Positions 41,857 through 50,854 of a DNA stretch of 64,000 nucleotides are shown here, one piece after another (position 1 is the first letter of the stretch; every line of letters begins with the position of its first letter). The DNA comes from Cryobacterium inferilacus (GTDB lineage: Bacteria > Actinomycetota > Actinomycetes > Actinomycetales > Microbacteriaceae). The stretch covers positions 62,001 to 126,000 of the forward strand of contig NZ_JAIEUL010000002.1 of NCBI RefSeq assembly GCF_019599185.1. Reading direction: 5' to 3'. The notes under the pieces were generated by a model. The model saw only the letters and a list, made by a program, of their open reading frames with translations. It made no database searches and was not told the origin of the DNA. Made by a program: the position numbers and the translations under genes.

Positions 41857-43704
41857 CTAGTCCTTGACGGTCTCCCGCACGGGCACTGCTGCCGTGGTCG
41901 GGTTGTTGCCGTAGAGGTTCTGGATGTCCGCGGCGAAGTCCCGCAGGATGACATCGCGCTTGATGCTCATCTTCGGGGTGAGGTACCCGGCATCCTCGGT
42001 CAGCTCGATCGGCAGAATCGCGAACTTGCGGATTGATTCGGCCCTGGACACCGACTCGTTGGCGTGGTCGATGGCCCGCTGCACCTCGGCGAGCACCTTC
42101 GGGTGCACCGACGCATCCATCAGGGACAGGCCGGCATCCTCGTGGTTGTTGTGCAGCCAGACCGGCAGCATCTCGGGGTCGAGGGTGACCAGCGCGCCGA
42201 TGAAGGGCTTCTGGTCGCCGACGACCACCACCTGACCGATCAGCGGGTTCGCGCGGATCGGATCCTCGAGGGCCGCAGGGGCGACGTTCTTGCCGCCGGC
42301 GGTGACGATGATCTCCTTCTTGCGTCCGGTGATCGACAGGAAGCCGTCGTCGTCGAGCTGGCCGATGTCACCGGTCTTCAGCCAGCCCTCATCAAAAACG
42401 GCGGCGGTGGCTTCGGGGTTCTTCCAGTACTCGGTGAAGACGTTCACGCCCTTCACCTCGATCTCACCGTCGTCCATCACGCGCACCGACACGCCGGGCA
42501 GGGCCGGACCGACCGAGCCGATCTTGGACTTCGTGGCGAGGTTGACGGTCGCGGGCGCCGTGGTCTCGGTGAGGCCGTAGCCCTCCAGGATCACGATGCC
42601 GAGGCTGTGGAAGAAGTGACCGAGGTGCGCGCCGAGCGGGGCGGAACCGGAGACGGCGAACTTCACGTTGCCGCCCATCGCGGCACGCAGCTTGCTGTAG
42701 ACCAGGCGGTCGAACAGGGCGAACTTGACCTTCAGGCCCAGCGGGATCTTGGCGCCGGCCTCGATCAGCTTGGAGTGCTCCACGGCGACCTCGGAGGCCG
42801 CCTCGAAGATCTTGCCCTTGCCGCCGGCCTCCGCCTTCTGCTCGGCGGAGTTGTAGACCTTCTCGAACACCCGGGGCACGGCGAGCAGGAAGGTGGGTTT
42901 GAAGCTGCCGAGCGACGGCAGAAGCTGCTTGGTGTCCGGCTGGTGGCCCACCCGCACGCCGCCGTGCACGCAGAGCACCGCGATGAAGCGGGCGAAGACG
43001 TGCGCGGTCGTGATGAACAGCAGGGTGGAGGCGCCCTTCTCGTCGGTGAGAACCGGCTTGAGGGCGATGCCGGCGTTGCGGCTGGTCTCCACGAAGTTGC
43101 CGTGGCTGAGCACACAGCCCTTGGGCCGGCCGGTGGAGCCGGAGGTGTAGATCAGCGTGGCCATGTCGGCGGAGACGGCGAGCCGACGACGGCGCTCGAT
43201 CTCGGCATCCGGAACGTCGACACCGCGGGCGGCGAGCTTGTCGAGGTCGCCGAGGTCGATCTGCCAGACCGTGGCCACGTCGGGCAGGTCGGGGTGCACC
43301 TCATCGAAGCGGGCGAAGTGGTCTGCGGTCTCCACGATGAGCGACGTTGCTCCGGAGTCGCTGAGGATCCACTGGATCTGACTGGGCGAACTGGTCTCGT
43401 AGACCGGCACGAGCACGGCACCGGCGAACCAGACGGCGAAGTCGATCAGCGTCCACTCGTACCGGGTCTTGCAGGTCAGGCCGATCTTGTCACCTGGCTG
43501 CACACCGGCGGCGACGAATCCCTTCGCAAGGGCCACCACCTCGGCATGGAACTGGGCGGTCGTGACCGGCAGCCAGCCGCCGGCGCCGTCTGGGCGGGAG
43601 AACAACACCAGCTGCGGGGTCAGGGCAAAACGGTCGACCAGCAGGTCGGTGACGTTCGCGTTCGGGTCGGCGGGGACGACGGCGGGCTCATCGAACTGTT
43701 TCAC
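41857..43704 (-). CDS. Long-chain fatty-acid-CoA ligase (FadD15-like)
   Basis: AMP-forming ligase that activates long fatty acids, 615 residues. The P-loop is LIYTSGSTGRPKGCVLSHGN near residues 180-200, the A5 motif LEGYGLTETTAP near 370, and the hinge and A8 region KTGDIGQLDDDGFLSITGRK near 440-460 with the catalytic-Lys region late in the chain. GTG 43704 has AAAGGAG 6 nt upstream; ATG 43788 is unsupported. TAGAGT near 43744 could be the -10. In mycobacteria fadD15 likewise sits near the plsC, aroG and pknL genes. Confidence 0.92.
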   Translation of the reverse strand: MKQFDEPAVVPADPNANVTDLLVDRFALTPQLVLFSRPDGAGGWLPVTTAQFHAEVVALAKGFVAAGVQPGDKIGLTCKTRYEWTLIDFAVWFAGAVLVPVYETSSPSQIQWILSDSGATSLIVETADHFARFDEVHPDLPDVATVWQIDLGDLDKLAARGVDVPDAEIERRRRLAVSADMATLIYTSGSTGRPKGCVLSHGNFVETSRNAGIALKPVLTDEKGASTLLFITTAHVFARFIAVLCVHGGVRVGHQPDTKQLLPSLGSFKPTFLLAVPRVFEKVYNSAEQKAEAGGKGKIFEAASEVAVEHSKLIEAGAKIPLGLKVKFALFDRLVYSKLRAAMGGNVKFAVSGSAPLGAHLGHFFHSLGIVILEGYGLTETTAPATVNLATKSKIGSVGPALPGVSVRVMDDGEIEVKGVNVFTEYWKNPEATAAVFDEGWLKTGDIGQLDDDGFLSITGRKKEIIVTAGGKNVAPAALEDPIRANPLIGQVVVVGDQKPFIGALVTLDPEMLPVWLHNNHEDAGLSLMDASVHPKVLAEVQRAIDHANESVSRAESIRKFAILPIELTEDAGYLTPKMSIKRDVILRDFAADIQNLYGNNPTTAAVPVRETVKD

Positions 43705-43942
43705 GGTAACTCCTTTGGCACCGGACGGGGTAAGTGCGACCACTCTAGCCGCTCTCGTGCCGTGAAGACGCGATTCACCCGGCGGCATGCTCTGTTACTA
43801 CACTCTAGGGGGTGCCTCCGTAGTCCTTCAGGTCGCTGCGCGCCCCCTGCCTGTCACACACGCTGGAAACGGTGTGCGACGCGGCTGAGATCCTTGCCTC
43901 CCGACCTGAAACGCAAAGCGTCATCAACGAAAGGTGTCAGTC

Positions 43943-44890
43943 GTGCACGCCATTGGGATTGACATCGGCGGGACCAAAATCGCCGGCGCCCTCGTCGACG
44001 AGTTCGGAACCATCCTCAAGTCGGACCGTCGCCCGACCGAGGCCGCCGATCCGCAGGAGATCGAAGACGCCGTGGTCGAGATGATCGAGGGACTCTCCGC
44101 CGGCGAGGACGTCGTGGCCGCCGGAGTCGCCGCGGCCGGGTTCATCGACGCGGCGCAGTCCACGGTCTACTACGCCCCGAACATCAACTGGCGCAACGAA
44201 CCCCTCCGGGAGAAGCTCGAGTCCCGGCTGTCACTGCCGATCGTGATCGAGAACGACGCCAACGCGGCCGGATGGGCGGAATTCTGCTTCGGCGCCGGCC
44301 GTCTGTACAGCGACATGGTGACCCTCACCATCGGCACCGGCGTCGGTGGGGCGATCGTGTCCAACGACCGCCTGTTCCGCGGCGGCTTCGGTGTCGGAGC
44401 CGAACTCGGCCACATGCGCGTCGTCCCCGACGGCCTGCCCTGCGGCTGTGGTGCGCACGGCTGTATCGAACAGTACGGCTCCGGCCGCGCCCTGCTGCGC
44501 ATCGCCAACGAGTTCGCCGACGCCGGCGGGATCGGCCTGGGCCTGGCCGCCTCCCGCGCCAAGCGCGGCAAGCTCACCGGCAAGGACGTCGGCCGGTTCA
44601 TCCAGGCCGGAGACCCCGGCGCCCTGGCGGCACTGCGCCAGCTGGGCGCCTCGTTGGGGCAGGCCTGCGCGAGCCTGGCCGCGGTGCTCGACCCGCAGGT
44701 GTTCGTGTTCGGCGGCGGTGTGGCCGCCGCCGGTGACCTGCTGTTGGATCCCATCCGAGCCGCCTACCTCGACAACCTTCCGGCCCGTGGGTACCACCCG
44801 GAGGCCGTCTTCGCCATCGCCGAACTGGTCAACGACGCCGGGGTGGTCGGTGCAGCCGATCTCGCCCGTCGACACGTCACCGGTGAGTAG
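43943..44890 (+). CDS. ROK-family glucokinase
   Basis: Phosphorylates glucose with ATP (or polyphosphate in some relatives). 315 residues; the phosphate loop IGIDIGGTKIAGALVDEFG is near residues 4-22, the catalytic segment IVIENDANAAGWAEF near 96-110, and the ROK zinc motif CGCGAHGCIEQYGSG near 168-182 is intact. GTG 43943 has GAAAGG 8 nt upstream and is preferred over GTG 43934. A TACACT at 43799 may be the promoter, which would leave a leader of about 140 nt. Fructokinase and N-acetylmannosamine kinase are less likely alternatives. Confidence 0.88.
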   Translation: MHAIGIDIGGTKIAGALVDEFGTILKSDRRPTEAADPQEIEDAVVEMIEGLSAGEDVVAAGVAAAGFIDAAQSTVYYAPNINWRNEPLREKLESRLSLPIVIENDANAAGWAEFCFGAGRLYSDMVTLTIGTGVGGAIVSNDRLFRGGFGVGAELGHMRVVPDGLPCGCGAHGCIEQYGSGRALLRIANEFADAGGIGLGLAASRAKRGKLTGKDVGRFIQAGDPGALAALRQLGASLGQACASLAAVLDPQVFVFGGGVAAAGDLLLDPIRAAYLDNLPARGYHPEAVFAIAELVNDAGVVGAADLARRHVTGE

Positions 44891-44938
44891 GCTGACGACA
44901 GCCGTTCCCGCCCGGCAACCGCTTACGTGAGGACACCG

Positions 44939-45628
44939 ATGTTCTATTGGTTCATGAAGAATATTGTGGCCGGCCCCCTGCTGCTCGGCGTTTTTCGTCC
45001 CTGGGTGATCGGGCTGGACAACATCCCCAAAACCGGCGGTGTCATCCTGGCGAGCAACCACCTGTCCTTCATCGATTCGGTGTTCCTGCCGTTGGTGGTG
45101 CCGCGTCGGGTCGTCTTCCTGGCCAAGAGCGAGTACTTCACCGGCAAGGGCCTCAAGGGCTGGGCCACCCGTCAGTTCTTCAAGGCCACCGGCCAGCTGC
45201 CCATCGACCGCTCCGGCGGCAAGGCCTCAGAGGACTCGCTTAACACCGGGCTGGCCGTGCTGAACGGTGGTGGCGCCCTGGGGATCTACCCGGAGGGCAC
45301 CCGCAGCCCCGATGCCCGGATGTATCGCGGCCGCACCGGCGTGGCCCGCATGCTGCTCGAGGCGGGGGTGCCCGTCGTTCCGGTGGCCATGGTCGACACC
45401 GAGAAGGCGATGCCGACCGGAACCCGGATCCCCAAGGTGCGTCGTATCGGAATCGTGATCGGTGCACCGCTGGACTTCAGCCGGTTCGAGGGAATGGAGG
45501 GTGACAGGTTCGTGTTGCGCTCCGTGACGGACGAGTTGATGTACGAATTGCGCCGGCTCAGCACGCAGGAGTACGTCGACGTGTACGCCACCAGTGTCAA
45601 GGAGAAGCGCGCCAGCCTTTCGCGCTAG
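44939..45628 (+). CDS. plsC: 1-acyl-sn-glycerol-3-phosphate acyltransferase
   Basis: Acylates lysophosphatidate to phosphatidate, the entry to phospholipids. 229 residues with an N-terminal hydrophobic segment, the catalytic NHLSFID near residues 40-46 (His-x4-Asp), the substrate-binding PEGTRSPDARMYRGRTG near 116-132 and VPVVPVAM. ATG 44939 follows GAGG at 6 nt; a GTG at 44927 overlaps that site. It follows the ROK gene by 48 bp on the same strand. Confidence 0.92.
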   Translation: MFYWFMKNIVAGPLLLGVFRPWVIGLDNIPKTGGVILASNHLSFIDSVFLPLVVPRRVVFLAKSEYFTGKGLKGWATRQFFKATGQLPIDRSGGKASEDSLNTGLAVLNGGGALGIYPEGTRSPDARMYRGRTGVARMLLEAGVPVVPVAMVDTEKAMPTGTRIPKVRRIGIVIGAPLDFSRFEGMEGDRFVLRSVTDELMYELRRLSTQEYVDVYATSVKEKRASLSR

Positions 45629-45730
45629 GCTCGAATATCCCCATCGGGTCGCACCATCTGTCGCTCCGATTCAGATCCACACCCCGGCATGCGCACGCGT
45701 GTGCCGCCAATAGAGAAGCAGGCTCCGCCC

Positions 45731-47101
45731 GTGGTAGACCCCACCGAACCGGTTGTAATGGCAGACAAATCTGTGATTGCCGGCCTGGACTATTGGCGCA
45801 CGCTTCCCATCAAGCAGCAGCCGACCTGGCCCGATGCCGACGCCGTCGCGGCCGCCTCCGCCGAGCTCGCCACCCAGCCGCCGCTGGTCTTCGCCGGCGA
45901 GGTCGACATCCTGCGCGACCGGCTGGCCGAGGCCGCCCGCGGTGAGGCGTTCCTGCTGCAGGGTGGCGACTGCGCCGAGACCTTCGGCGGCGCCACCGCG
46001 GAGCAGATCCGCAACCGGGTCAAGACCGTGCTGCAGATGGCCGTCGTGCTCACCTATGGCGCGTCCATGCCCGTGGTGAAGATGGGCCGGATGGCCGGTC
46101 AGTTCGCCAAGCCGCGCTCCAGCGACTTCGAGACCCGCGGCGGCGTCACGCTGCCGGCCTACCGTGGTGACATCGTCAACGGCTACGACTTCACCCCGGA
46201 GTCCCGCGAGGCCGACCCGGAACGGCTGGTCAAGGCGTACCACACGAGCGCCTCCACCCTCAATCTCATCCGGGCCTTCACCCAGGGCGGCTTCGCCGAC
46301 CTCCGCCAGGTACACAGCTGGAACCAGGGGTTCGCTGCGAACCCGGCCAACCAGCGTTACGAGGGCCTGGCCAAGGACATCGACCGCGCCATCAAGTTCA
46401 TGATCGCCTGCGGGGCCGACTTCGAGGCCATGCGCCGCACGGAGTTCTACACCAGCCACGAGGGCCTGCTGATGGACTACGAGCGCCCCATGACGCGCAT
46501 CGACTCCCGCACCGGCACGCCGTACAACACCTCGGCGCACTTCGTCTGGATCGGCGAACGCACCCGCGAGATCGACGGCGCGCACGTCGACTTCCTCTCC
46601 CGGGTGCGCAACCCGATCGGCGTCAAGCTCGGCCCGAGCACCTCGATCGACGACATGCTGCGCCTGATCGACAAGCTCGACCCCAACCGCGAGCCGGGCC
46701 GGCTCACCTTCATCACCCGGATGGGTGCGGGCAAGATCCGCGACGCCCTCCCGCCGCTGCTCGAGGCCATCAAGGCCAGCGACGCCATGCCGCTCTGGGT
46801 CACCGACCCGATGCACGGCAACGGTGTCACCACGCCGACCGGTTACAAGACCCGTCGGTTCGACGACGTGGTCGACGAGGTCAAGGGCTTCTTCGAGGCG
46901 CACCGCTCGGTGGGCACCCACCCCGGCGGCATCCACGTGGAGCTCACCGGCGACGACGTCACCGAGTGCCTCGGCGGCTCGGAGCACATCGACGAGGCCG
47001 CCCTGGCGACCCGGTACGAGTCGCTCTGCGACCCGCGCCTGAACCACATGCAGTCGCTGGAACTCGCTTTCCTGGTCGCGGAGGAGCTCGCCGCGCGCTA
47101 G
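45731..47101 (+). CDS. aroG: 3-deoxy-7-phosphoheptulonate synthase, class II
   Basis: First enzyme of the shikimate pathway, joining PEP and erythrose 4-phosphate. Class II marks: LDYWRTLPIKQQPTWPD, LLQGGDCAETF, VKMGRMAGQFAKPRS and DPMHGNGV, with metal Cys in GGDCAE. 456 residues from GTG 45731, where AGCAGG lies 8 nt upstream; ATG 45689 adds 14 unmatched residues. In mycobacteria this type has chorismate-mutase partner regulation; no such gene is nearby. Confidence 0.94.
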   Translation: MVDPTEPVVMADKSVIAGLDYWRTLPIKQQPTWPDADAVAAASAELATQPPLVFAGEVDILRDRLAEAARGEAFLLQGGDCAETFGGATAEQIRNRVKTVLQMAVVLTYGASMPVVKMGRMAGQFAKPRSSDFETRGGVTLPAYRGDIVNGYDFTPESREADPERLVKAYHTSASTLNLIRAFTQGGFADLRQVHSWNQGFAANPANQRYEGLAKDIDRAIKFMIACGADFEAMRRTEFYTSHEGLLMDYERPMTRIDSRTGTPYNTSAHFVWIGERTREIDGAHVDFLSRVRNPIGVKLGPSTSIDDMLRLIDKLDPNREPGRLTFITRMGAGKIRDALPPLLEAIKASDAMPLWVTDPMHGNGVTTPTGYKTRRFDDVVDEVKGFFEAHRSVGTHPGGIHVELTGDDVTECLGGSEHIDEAALATRYESLCDPRLNHMQSLELAFLVAEELAAR

Positions 47102-47120
47102 CTGCGTATCCGCACTACGC

Positions 47121-47183
47121 ACTTGCCCCGCTACGGCCGAGTTGCTCCCGCACACGGGGGCAGCGCGTCCGCAGCGGGGCAGT
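47121..47183. repeat. Two-tier palindrome between aroG and the kinase gene
   Basis: Outer arms ACTTGCCCCGCT (47121-47132) and AGCGGGGCAGT (47173-47183) pair over 11 bp with one bulge. Inner GCTCCCG (47144-47150) pairs with CGGGGGC (47155-47161) around a CACA loop. It lies between convergent stops and probably ends transcription both ways; the architecture recalls the elements at 12.0 and 17.7 kb. Confidence 0.75.
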
Positions 47184-47287
47184 TCGCGTTAAGGTGCCGG
47201 TTTCGTTCACTGCGCCACCTGTGGGCGACCGCGCCCGCTATAGCGGTGGCGGTGGCCGGTAAGAGGTGCGGTGACGACGGTAAGGCT

Positions 47288-49240
47288 CTAGCCGAAGGGG
47301 TTCGTCGGCCGCAGCGTGATCGTGCTGCCCAGGGGCAGGGACGTGCCTGCAGCGGGGTCGGTGGACTCCACGCTCAGGAGCGCGGCGATGGCGTCTGCAC
47401 CGGGGTTGTAGCTCAGGTCGAAGCCGAGGTCGATCAGGGTCTGCTTGGCCTCTGACCAGCCCACGCCGACGACATCGGGTACTTCAACCGGTTCGGGTCC
47501 GCGGGAGACCGTGAGGGTGATGGGGGAGCCCACCCTGATCGGGCCTGCCGCTCCGGGCGCTGCGGAGATGACGTCGCCCTCGGGGACGCTGGCGCTGTAG
47601 GTCTCCTCTCCCGCCTGGCCCTCCAGGCCCTGCTCGGCGAGGAGGTCGATGGCGTCATCGAGGGACTCGCCGGTGACATCGGTGACGTCACCGAGGGAGA
47701 CCGTGTAGTTGATCACTGACCCTTCGAAGGCGTCCCCGCCCTGCGACAGGTCGGTTCCGTCACTGTCCCTGGTGGCATAAATCAGCAGACCCGCGTCGAC
47801 GGAGTTGGAGAAGATCTCATCGACCGCCCCCGGCACGGCACGCAACTCGGTGATCACGGCCGTGGCGGCGTCCGGAGTGAGTCCGGCCAGGGGCGGAAGC
47901 GTTATCGGTTGGGGACCCTGGGAGACGTTGAGGGTCACGGTGCTTCCCTTGGCCACCCTGGCACCCTCACCCGGATCGGTGCTGACAATCAGGCCGGCCG
48001 GGATGTCCAGGCTGTACGTGCTGCCGGACTCTGCGACCAGGCCCAGTGCCTCCAGTTGTACGGCTGCATCCTCTGGGGTCACCGAGACCAGGGTCGGAAC
48101 CGGCACCTGCGAGCCTGGACCGGCACCGAAGTACCAGCCGGCGGTCCCGAGCAGGGCCGCGATCACCACGATGAGCGTGAAGAGCCAGTACCCGCGACGG
48201 TGCCGTTTCCGCGCCGTGTCGGCCACTTCGTCTGGCGCATCCGGCTCGGCTTCGGCCGTCGGCGGCTCAGCGAGAGCGGTCGTGGTGGCAGCGGCGGTGA
48301 GCGGACCCCGGCCCATGATCTGGGTCTCGGCGTCCGCGGAGGAGGTCATCGTGCGGGGGAGCACCATCGTGGACTGCATGCCGGTGTCTGAGCTCGGCCG
48401 CACGGTCTTCTCCACCTCGAGGAGCTGATCGAGCATCACGCGGGCGTCGCGGGGGCGCTCCTCCGGATCGCGGGAGGTTGCCCAGGTCACCAGCTCGTCC
48501 AGTTCGACGGGAACGCCGGGGGCGACGAGGCTGGGCATGGGTACGGTGTCGTTGGCGTGCTGGTAGGCCACCTGCATGGGCGCCTCGCCCACATACGGCT
48601 GCTCGCCGGTGAGCATCTCGTAGGTCATGATGCCCAGGGCGTAGATGTCGCTGCGGGCGTCGGCGATGCCGCGGGTGACGAGTTCGGGGGAGAGGTAGGC
48701 GACGGTGCCCAGGAGGGCCTGGCCGGTGGCGGTGTTGTTGTTCACGGCGCGGGCCAGACCGAAGTCGCCGATCTTGATGCGGCCGTCATCGGCCAGCAGC
48801 ACGTTCTCCGGTTTGACGTCGCGGTGCACGATGCCGGCCTTGTGTGCCGCCGCGAGGCCGGACAGCACGGCCTCGAGGATGTCCATGGTCTGCTCCGGCG
48901 TGAGCCGGCCATAGTCCTTGAGCAGGTCACGCAGCGTGATCCCGGGCAGGTGCTCCATCACCAGGTAGGCGATGTCGGCATCCTGGCCCTGATCGAAGAC
49001 GTTCACCACGTTGGGGTGCGCCAGTCTGGCCGCCGACCGGGCCTCCTGGATGAACCGGCTGCGGAAGGCATTGTCGTCGGCCAGGTGGCCGTGCATGATC
49101 TTGATCGCCACCCGGCGCTCGAGGCGCAGGTCGGTCGCCAGATACACGGTGGCCATGCCGCCGCGGGCGATCCGGGAGCGCACCTGATAGCGGCCGTCGA
49201 TGAGACGGCCGATCATGGGGTCAAGGGGGCTATCGGTCAC
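47288..49240 (-). CDS. Ser/Thr protein kinase with extracellular PASTA repeats
   Basis: Hanks-type receptor kinase of 650 residues. The kinase domain (about 17-285) has the glycine loop IARGGMATVYLA, the Lys in VAIKIM, the catalytic loop IVHRDVKPENVLL near 138-150 and IGDFGLAR. A juxtamembrane linker rich in Thr (about 300-340, several TMV, TTT) likely takes autophosphorylation; one helix follows (YWLFTLIVVIAALLGTAGWY, near 345-365), then four PASTA repeats outside. Position matches mycobacterial pknL. GTG start; TAGACT ends 6 nt upstream, so leaderless. Could phosphorylate the GarA and Rv2175c-like proteins also encoded here. Confidence 0.93.
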   Translation of the reverse strand: MTDSPLDPMIGRLIDGRYQVRSRIARGGMATVYLATDLRLERRVAIKIMHGHLADDNAFRSRFIQEARSAARLAHPNVVNVFDQGQDADIAYLVMEHLPGITLRDLLKDYGRLTPEQTMDILEAVLSGLAAAHKAGIVHRDVKPENVLLADDGRIKIGDFGLARAVNNNTATGQALLGTVAYLSPELVTRGIADARSDIYALGIMTYEMLTGEQPYVGEAPMQVAYQHANDTVPMPSLVAPGVPVELDELVTWATSRDPEERPRDARVMLDQLLEVEKTVRPSSDTGMQSTMVLPRTMTSSADAETQIMGRGPLTAAATTTALAEPPTAEAEPDAPDEVADTARKRHRRGYWLFTLIVVIAALLGTAGWYFGAGPGSQVPVPTLVSVTPEDAAVQLEALGLVAESGSTYSLDIPAGLIVSTDPGEGARVAKGSTVTLNVSQGPQPITLPPLAGLTPDAATAVITELRAVPGAVDEIFSNSVDAGLLIYATRDSDGTDLSQGGDAFEGSVINYTVSLGDVTDVTGESLDDAIDLLAEQGLEGQAGEETYSASVPEGDVISAAPGAAGPIRVGSPITLTVSRGPEPVEVPDVVGVGWSEAKQTLIDLGFDLSYNPGADAIAALLSVESTDPAAGTSLPLGSTITLRPTNPFG

Positions 49241-49246
49241 CAGATG

Positions 49247-49252
49247 AGTCTA
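49247..49252 (-). promoter_or_regulatory. -10-like hexamer TAGACT before the PASTA kinase gene
   Basis: TAGACT ends 6 nt before the GTG at 49240; no RBS can fit. Confidence 0.5.
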
Positions 49253-49327
49253 CGGAAAACTCGGGCGTTCCTCTGGAGGGGGTGCAGCGCGGCGGGCAAC
49301 GATTCGGTCACCGGGATGTGCGTCGGG

Positions 49328-50671
49328 TCAGCCCAGCTGCGCGAGCCAGCTGCGGGCAGAGGCCTCCCAGTTGGCGTACAGGTCCGGGTGCCCGGAGATC
49401 TGCACGGCCTGGGCGGCCTGGGTGACGCTCATGGCCTCCCATCCGGGGATGTCCAGAAGCCCGCGGGTGATGCCGCGGTTGGGGTTGACCGGACCGCCGA
49501 AGAAGGCGCGGGCGGCGCGATCGGCGTCCATGACCTGCGCCTCCGTGCCCCAACCCGAACTCGGGCGCTGCTGGAAGAGGCCGAGGGAGTCGCGGTCACC
49601 GTAGTCGATGTTGCGGAGGCCCGATTCCTGGGCGGCGGCGGCGAGGGCGACAACGAGGGCGGCATCGCTGGCCCCGGCCTGCCGGCCGACGGAGATGATG
49701 AGGCTGGCGTTCTGGGCCATCTCGGCGGTGAGGGGGGTCACGGCATCCCGCGCTGCGGCCGGGGCGGCAGTGACCGTGGGCGTGACCAGAACCGCGGGGC
49801 TGGCCTGGAGTACCGGTGCGCCGCCGGGGATCGTGATGGTCTGACCGGGGTAGATCACGCTCGACCAGCCGAGGCCATTGGCTTCGAGCACCGACTGGAC
49901 CGAGACGCCGGCGACGCCGGCGATCTTGTCGATGGTGTCACCGGACACGACGGTGTGGCTGCCGCCGCTCGCGGCGTTGTGGATCACGGTCGACGAGTTG
50001 ACGGCGGCGACGCTGGACACCGGCACCGAGCCGGAGGCCGGAAGCACGATGACCTGGCCGGGGAAGATGATGCTGTTCTGGCCCAGGCCGTTGGCGCTGA
50101 AGACCGACTCAGTCGGGATGCCGTGCGAGGCGGCGATGCCGCTGAGAGTGTCGCCGGACTGGATGGTGTACCGGGTGATCTCCGTCGACACCGCGGCAGG
50201 GGCCTGAGTGGGAGCGACCTCGGTGGTCGACAGGGTGAGGACCTGGCCGGGGAAGATCACGGCCGACCAGCCGAGGCCGTTGAGCGCCAGGACGGACGCG
50301 GTGGAGAGTCCGAAGCGACCGGCGATGGCGCTGACGGTGTCGCCGTCCACGACCGTGTACTGGCTGGGCGCGGCGACGGCGGTCACCGGCTGCACGGCCT
50401 GCACCGGCTTGACGACGGCCTGCGGGAGAGTGGTGCGCGCCTTGAGCGGCTTCTTCAGGGCGGCCTGGGCCTGAGCCGGCGAGGCCAGGTTCAGCACGAT
50501 GGCGAGGGTGCTCACCACGATCAGCGGAAGGCTGACGACCGCGCCGAGGGATCGGCGCACACCGGCAGGGCTCGGGCGGTGCCGAGCCGCCGCTGCGGGC
50601 GAGCCCGTCGTCTCGACAGGGGAGTCCACGTGGGCTGTCCCCGTTTCGATTTTGCTGCCTCTAAACGACAT
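49328..50671 (-). CDS. Secreted LysM protein with C-terminal lysozyme-like domain
   Basis: Cell-wall protein of 447 residues. A cationic N-terminus precedes a hydrophobic segment (SLPLIVVSTLAIVLNLA, near 47-63) ending in SPAQAQA, a likely signal peptidase site. Three LysM repeats follow (YTVVDGDTVSAIAGRFGLST; YTIQSGDTLSGIAASHGIPT; HTVVSGDTIDKIAGVAGVSV), then a domain with AAAAQESGLRNIDYGDRDSL and GLFQQRPSSGWGT, typical of lysozyme/transglycosylase-like folds with Glu as likely catalyst. RBS GAGGGTG about 5 nt before ATG. Follows the Rv2175c-like gene divergently; next to the PASTA kinase. Confidence 0.88.
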   Translation of the reverse strand: MSFRGSKIETGTAHVDSPVETTGSPAAAARHRPSPAGVRRSLGAVVSLPLIVVSTLAIVLNLASPAQAQAALKKPLKARTTLPQAVVKPVQAVQPVTAVAAPSQYTVVDGDTVSAIAGRFGLSTASVLALNGLGWSAVIFPGQVLTLSTTEVAPTQAPAAVSTEITRYTIQSGDTLSGIAASHGIPTESVFSANGLGQNSIIFPGQVIVLPASGSVPVSSVAAVNSSTVIHNAASGGSHTVVSGDTIDKIAGVAGVSVQSVLEANGLGWSSVIYPGQTITIPGGAPVLQASPAVLVTPTVTAAPAAARDAVTPLTAEMAQNASLIISVGRQAGASDAALVVALAAAAQESGLRNIDYGDRDSLGLFQQRPSSGWGTEAQVMDADRAARAFFGGPVNPNRGITRGLLDIPGWEAMSVTQAAQAVQISGHPDLYANWEASARSWLAQLG

Positions 50672-50688
50672 TCCACACCCTCTTCATA

Positions 50689-50818
50689 GTTGACACGTCC
50701 TCAACGCTGACACAGATGTTTTCCCGAGTCAATTAACCACGCGGGTGGAAGGGCCGATAGGGGCCGAATTGCCCCGTTTTACCCCTCCAACGGCCGATTC
50801 GCCGTCAGGGCGGAGGGG
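50689..50818. promoter_or_regulatory. Structured divergent leader between the LysM and Rv2175c-like genes
   Basis: Contains GTTGA-N7-TCAAC (50689-50705), a GGGGC/GCCCC hairpin (50760-50775) followed by GTTTT, and a nested hairpin CCCCTCC (50782-50788)/GGAGGGG (50812-50818) enclosing ACGGC/GCCGT (50790-50805) and followed by TTTG. Hairpins of this strength in a 5' region suggest attenuation, but no known riboswitch was recognised. Confidence 0.45.
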
Positions 50819-50854
50819 TTTGTCGTCATCGATCAATCATGGGAAGCTTGGGGC

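Noticed and set aside
43705..43942. Small RNA or riboswitch between the acyl-CoA ligase and the ROK kinase
   Set aside because: Only promoter-like hexamers (TAGAGT leftward, TACACT rightward) were seen; no convincing conserved fold.
48557..50689. 710-codon plus-strand frame opposite the kinase and LysM genes
   Set aside because: Spans two real genes antisense and their gap, has no domain and Gly/Arg/His-rich composition typical of high-GC shadows.
50672..50854. c-di-AMP (ydaO-type) riboswitch before the LysM gene
   Set aside because: Hairpins are present, but I could not identify the conserved core of that riboswitch class, so it is described only as a structured leader.
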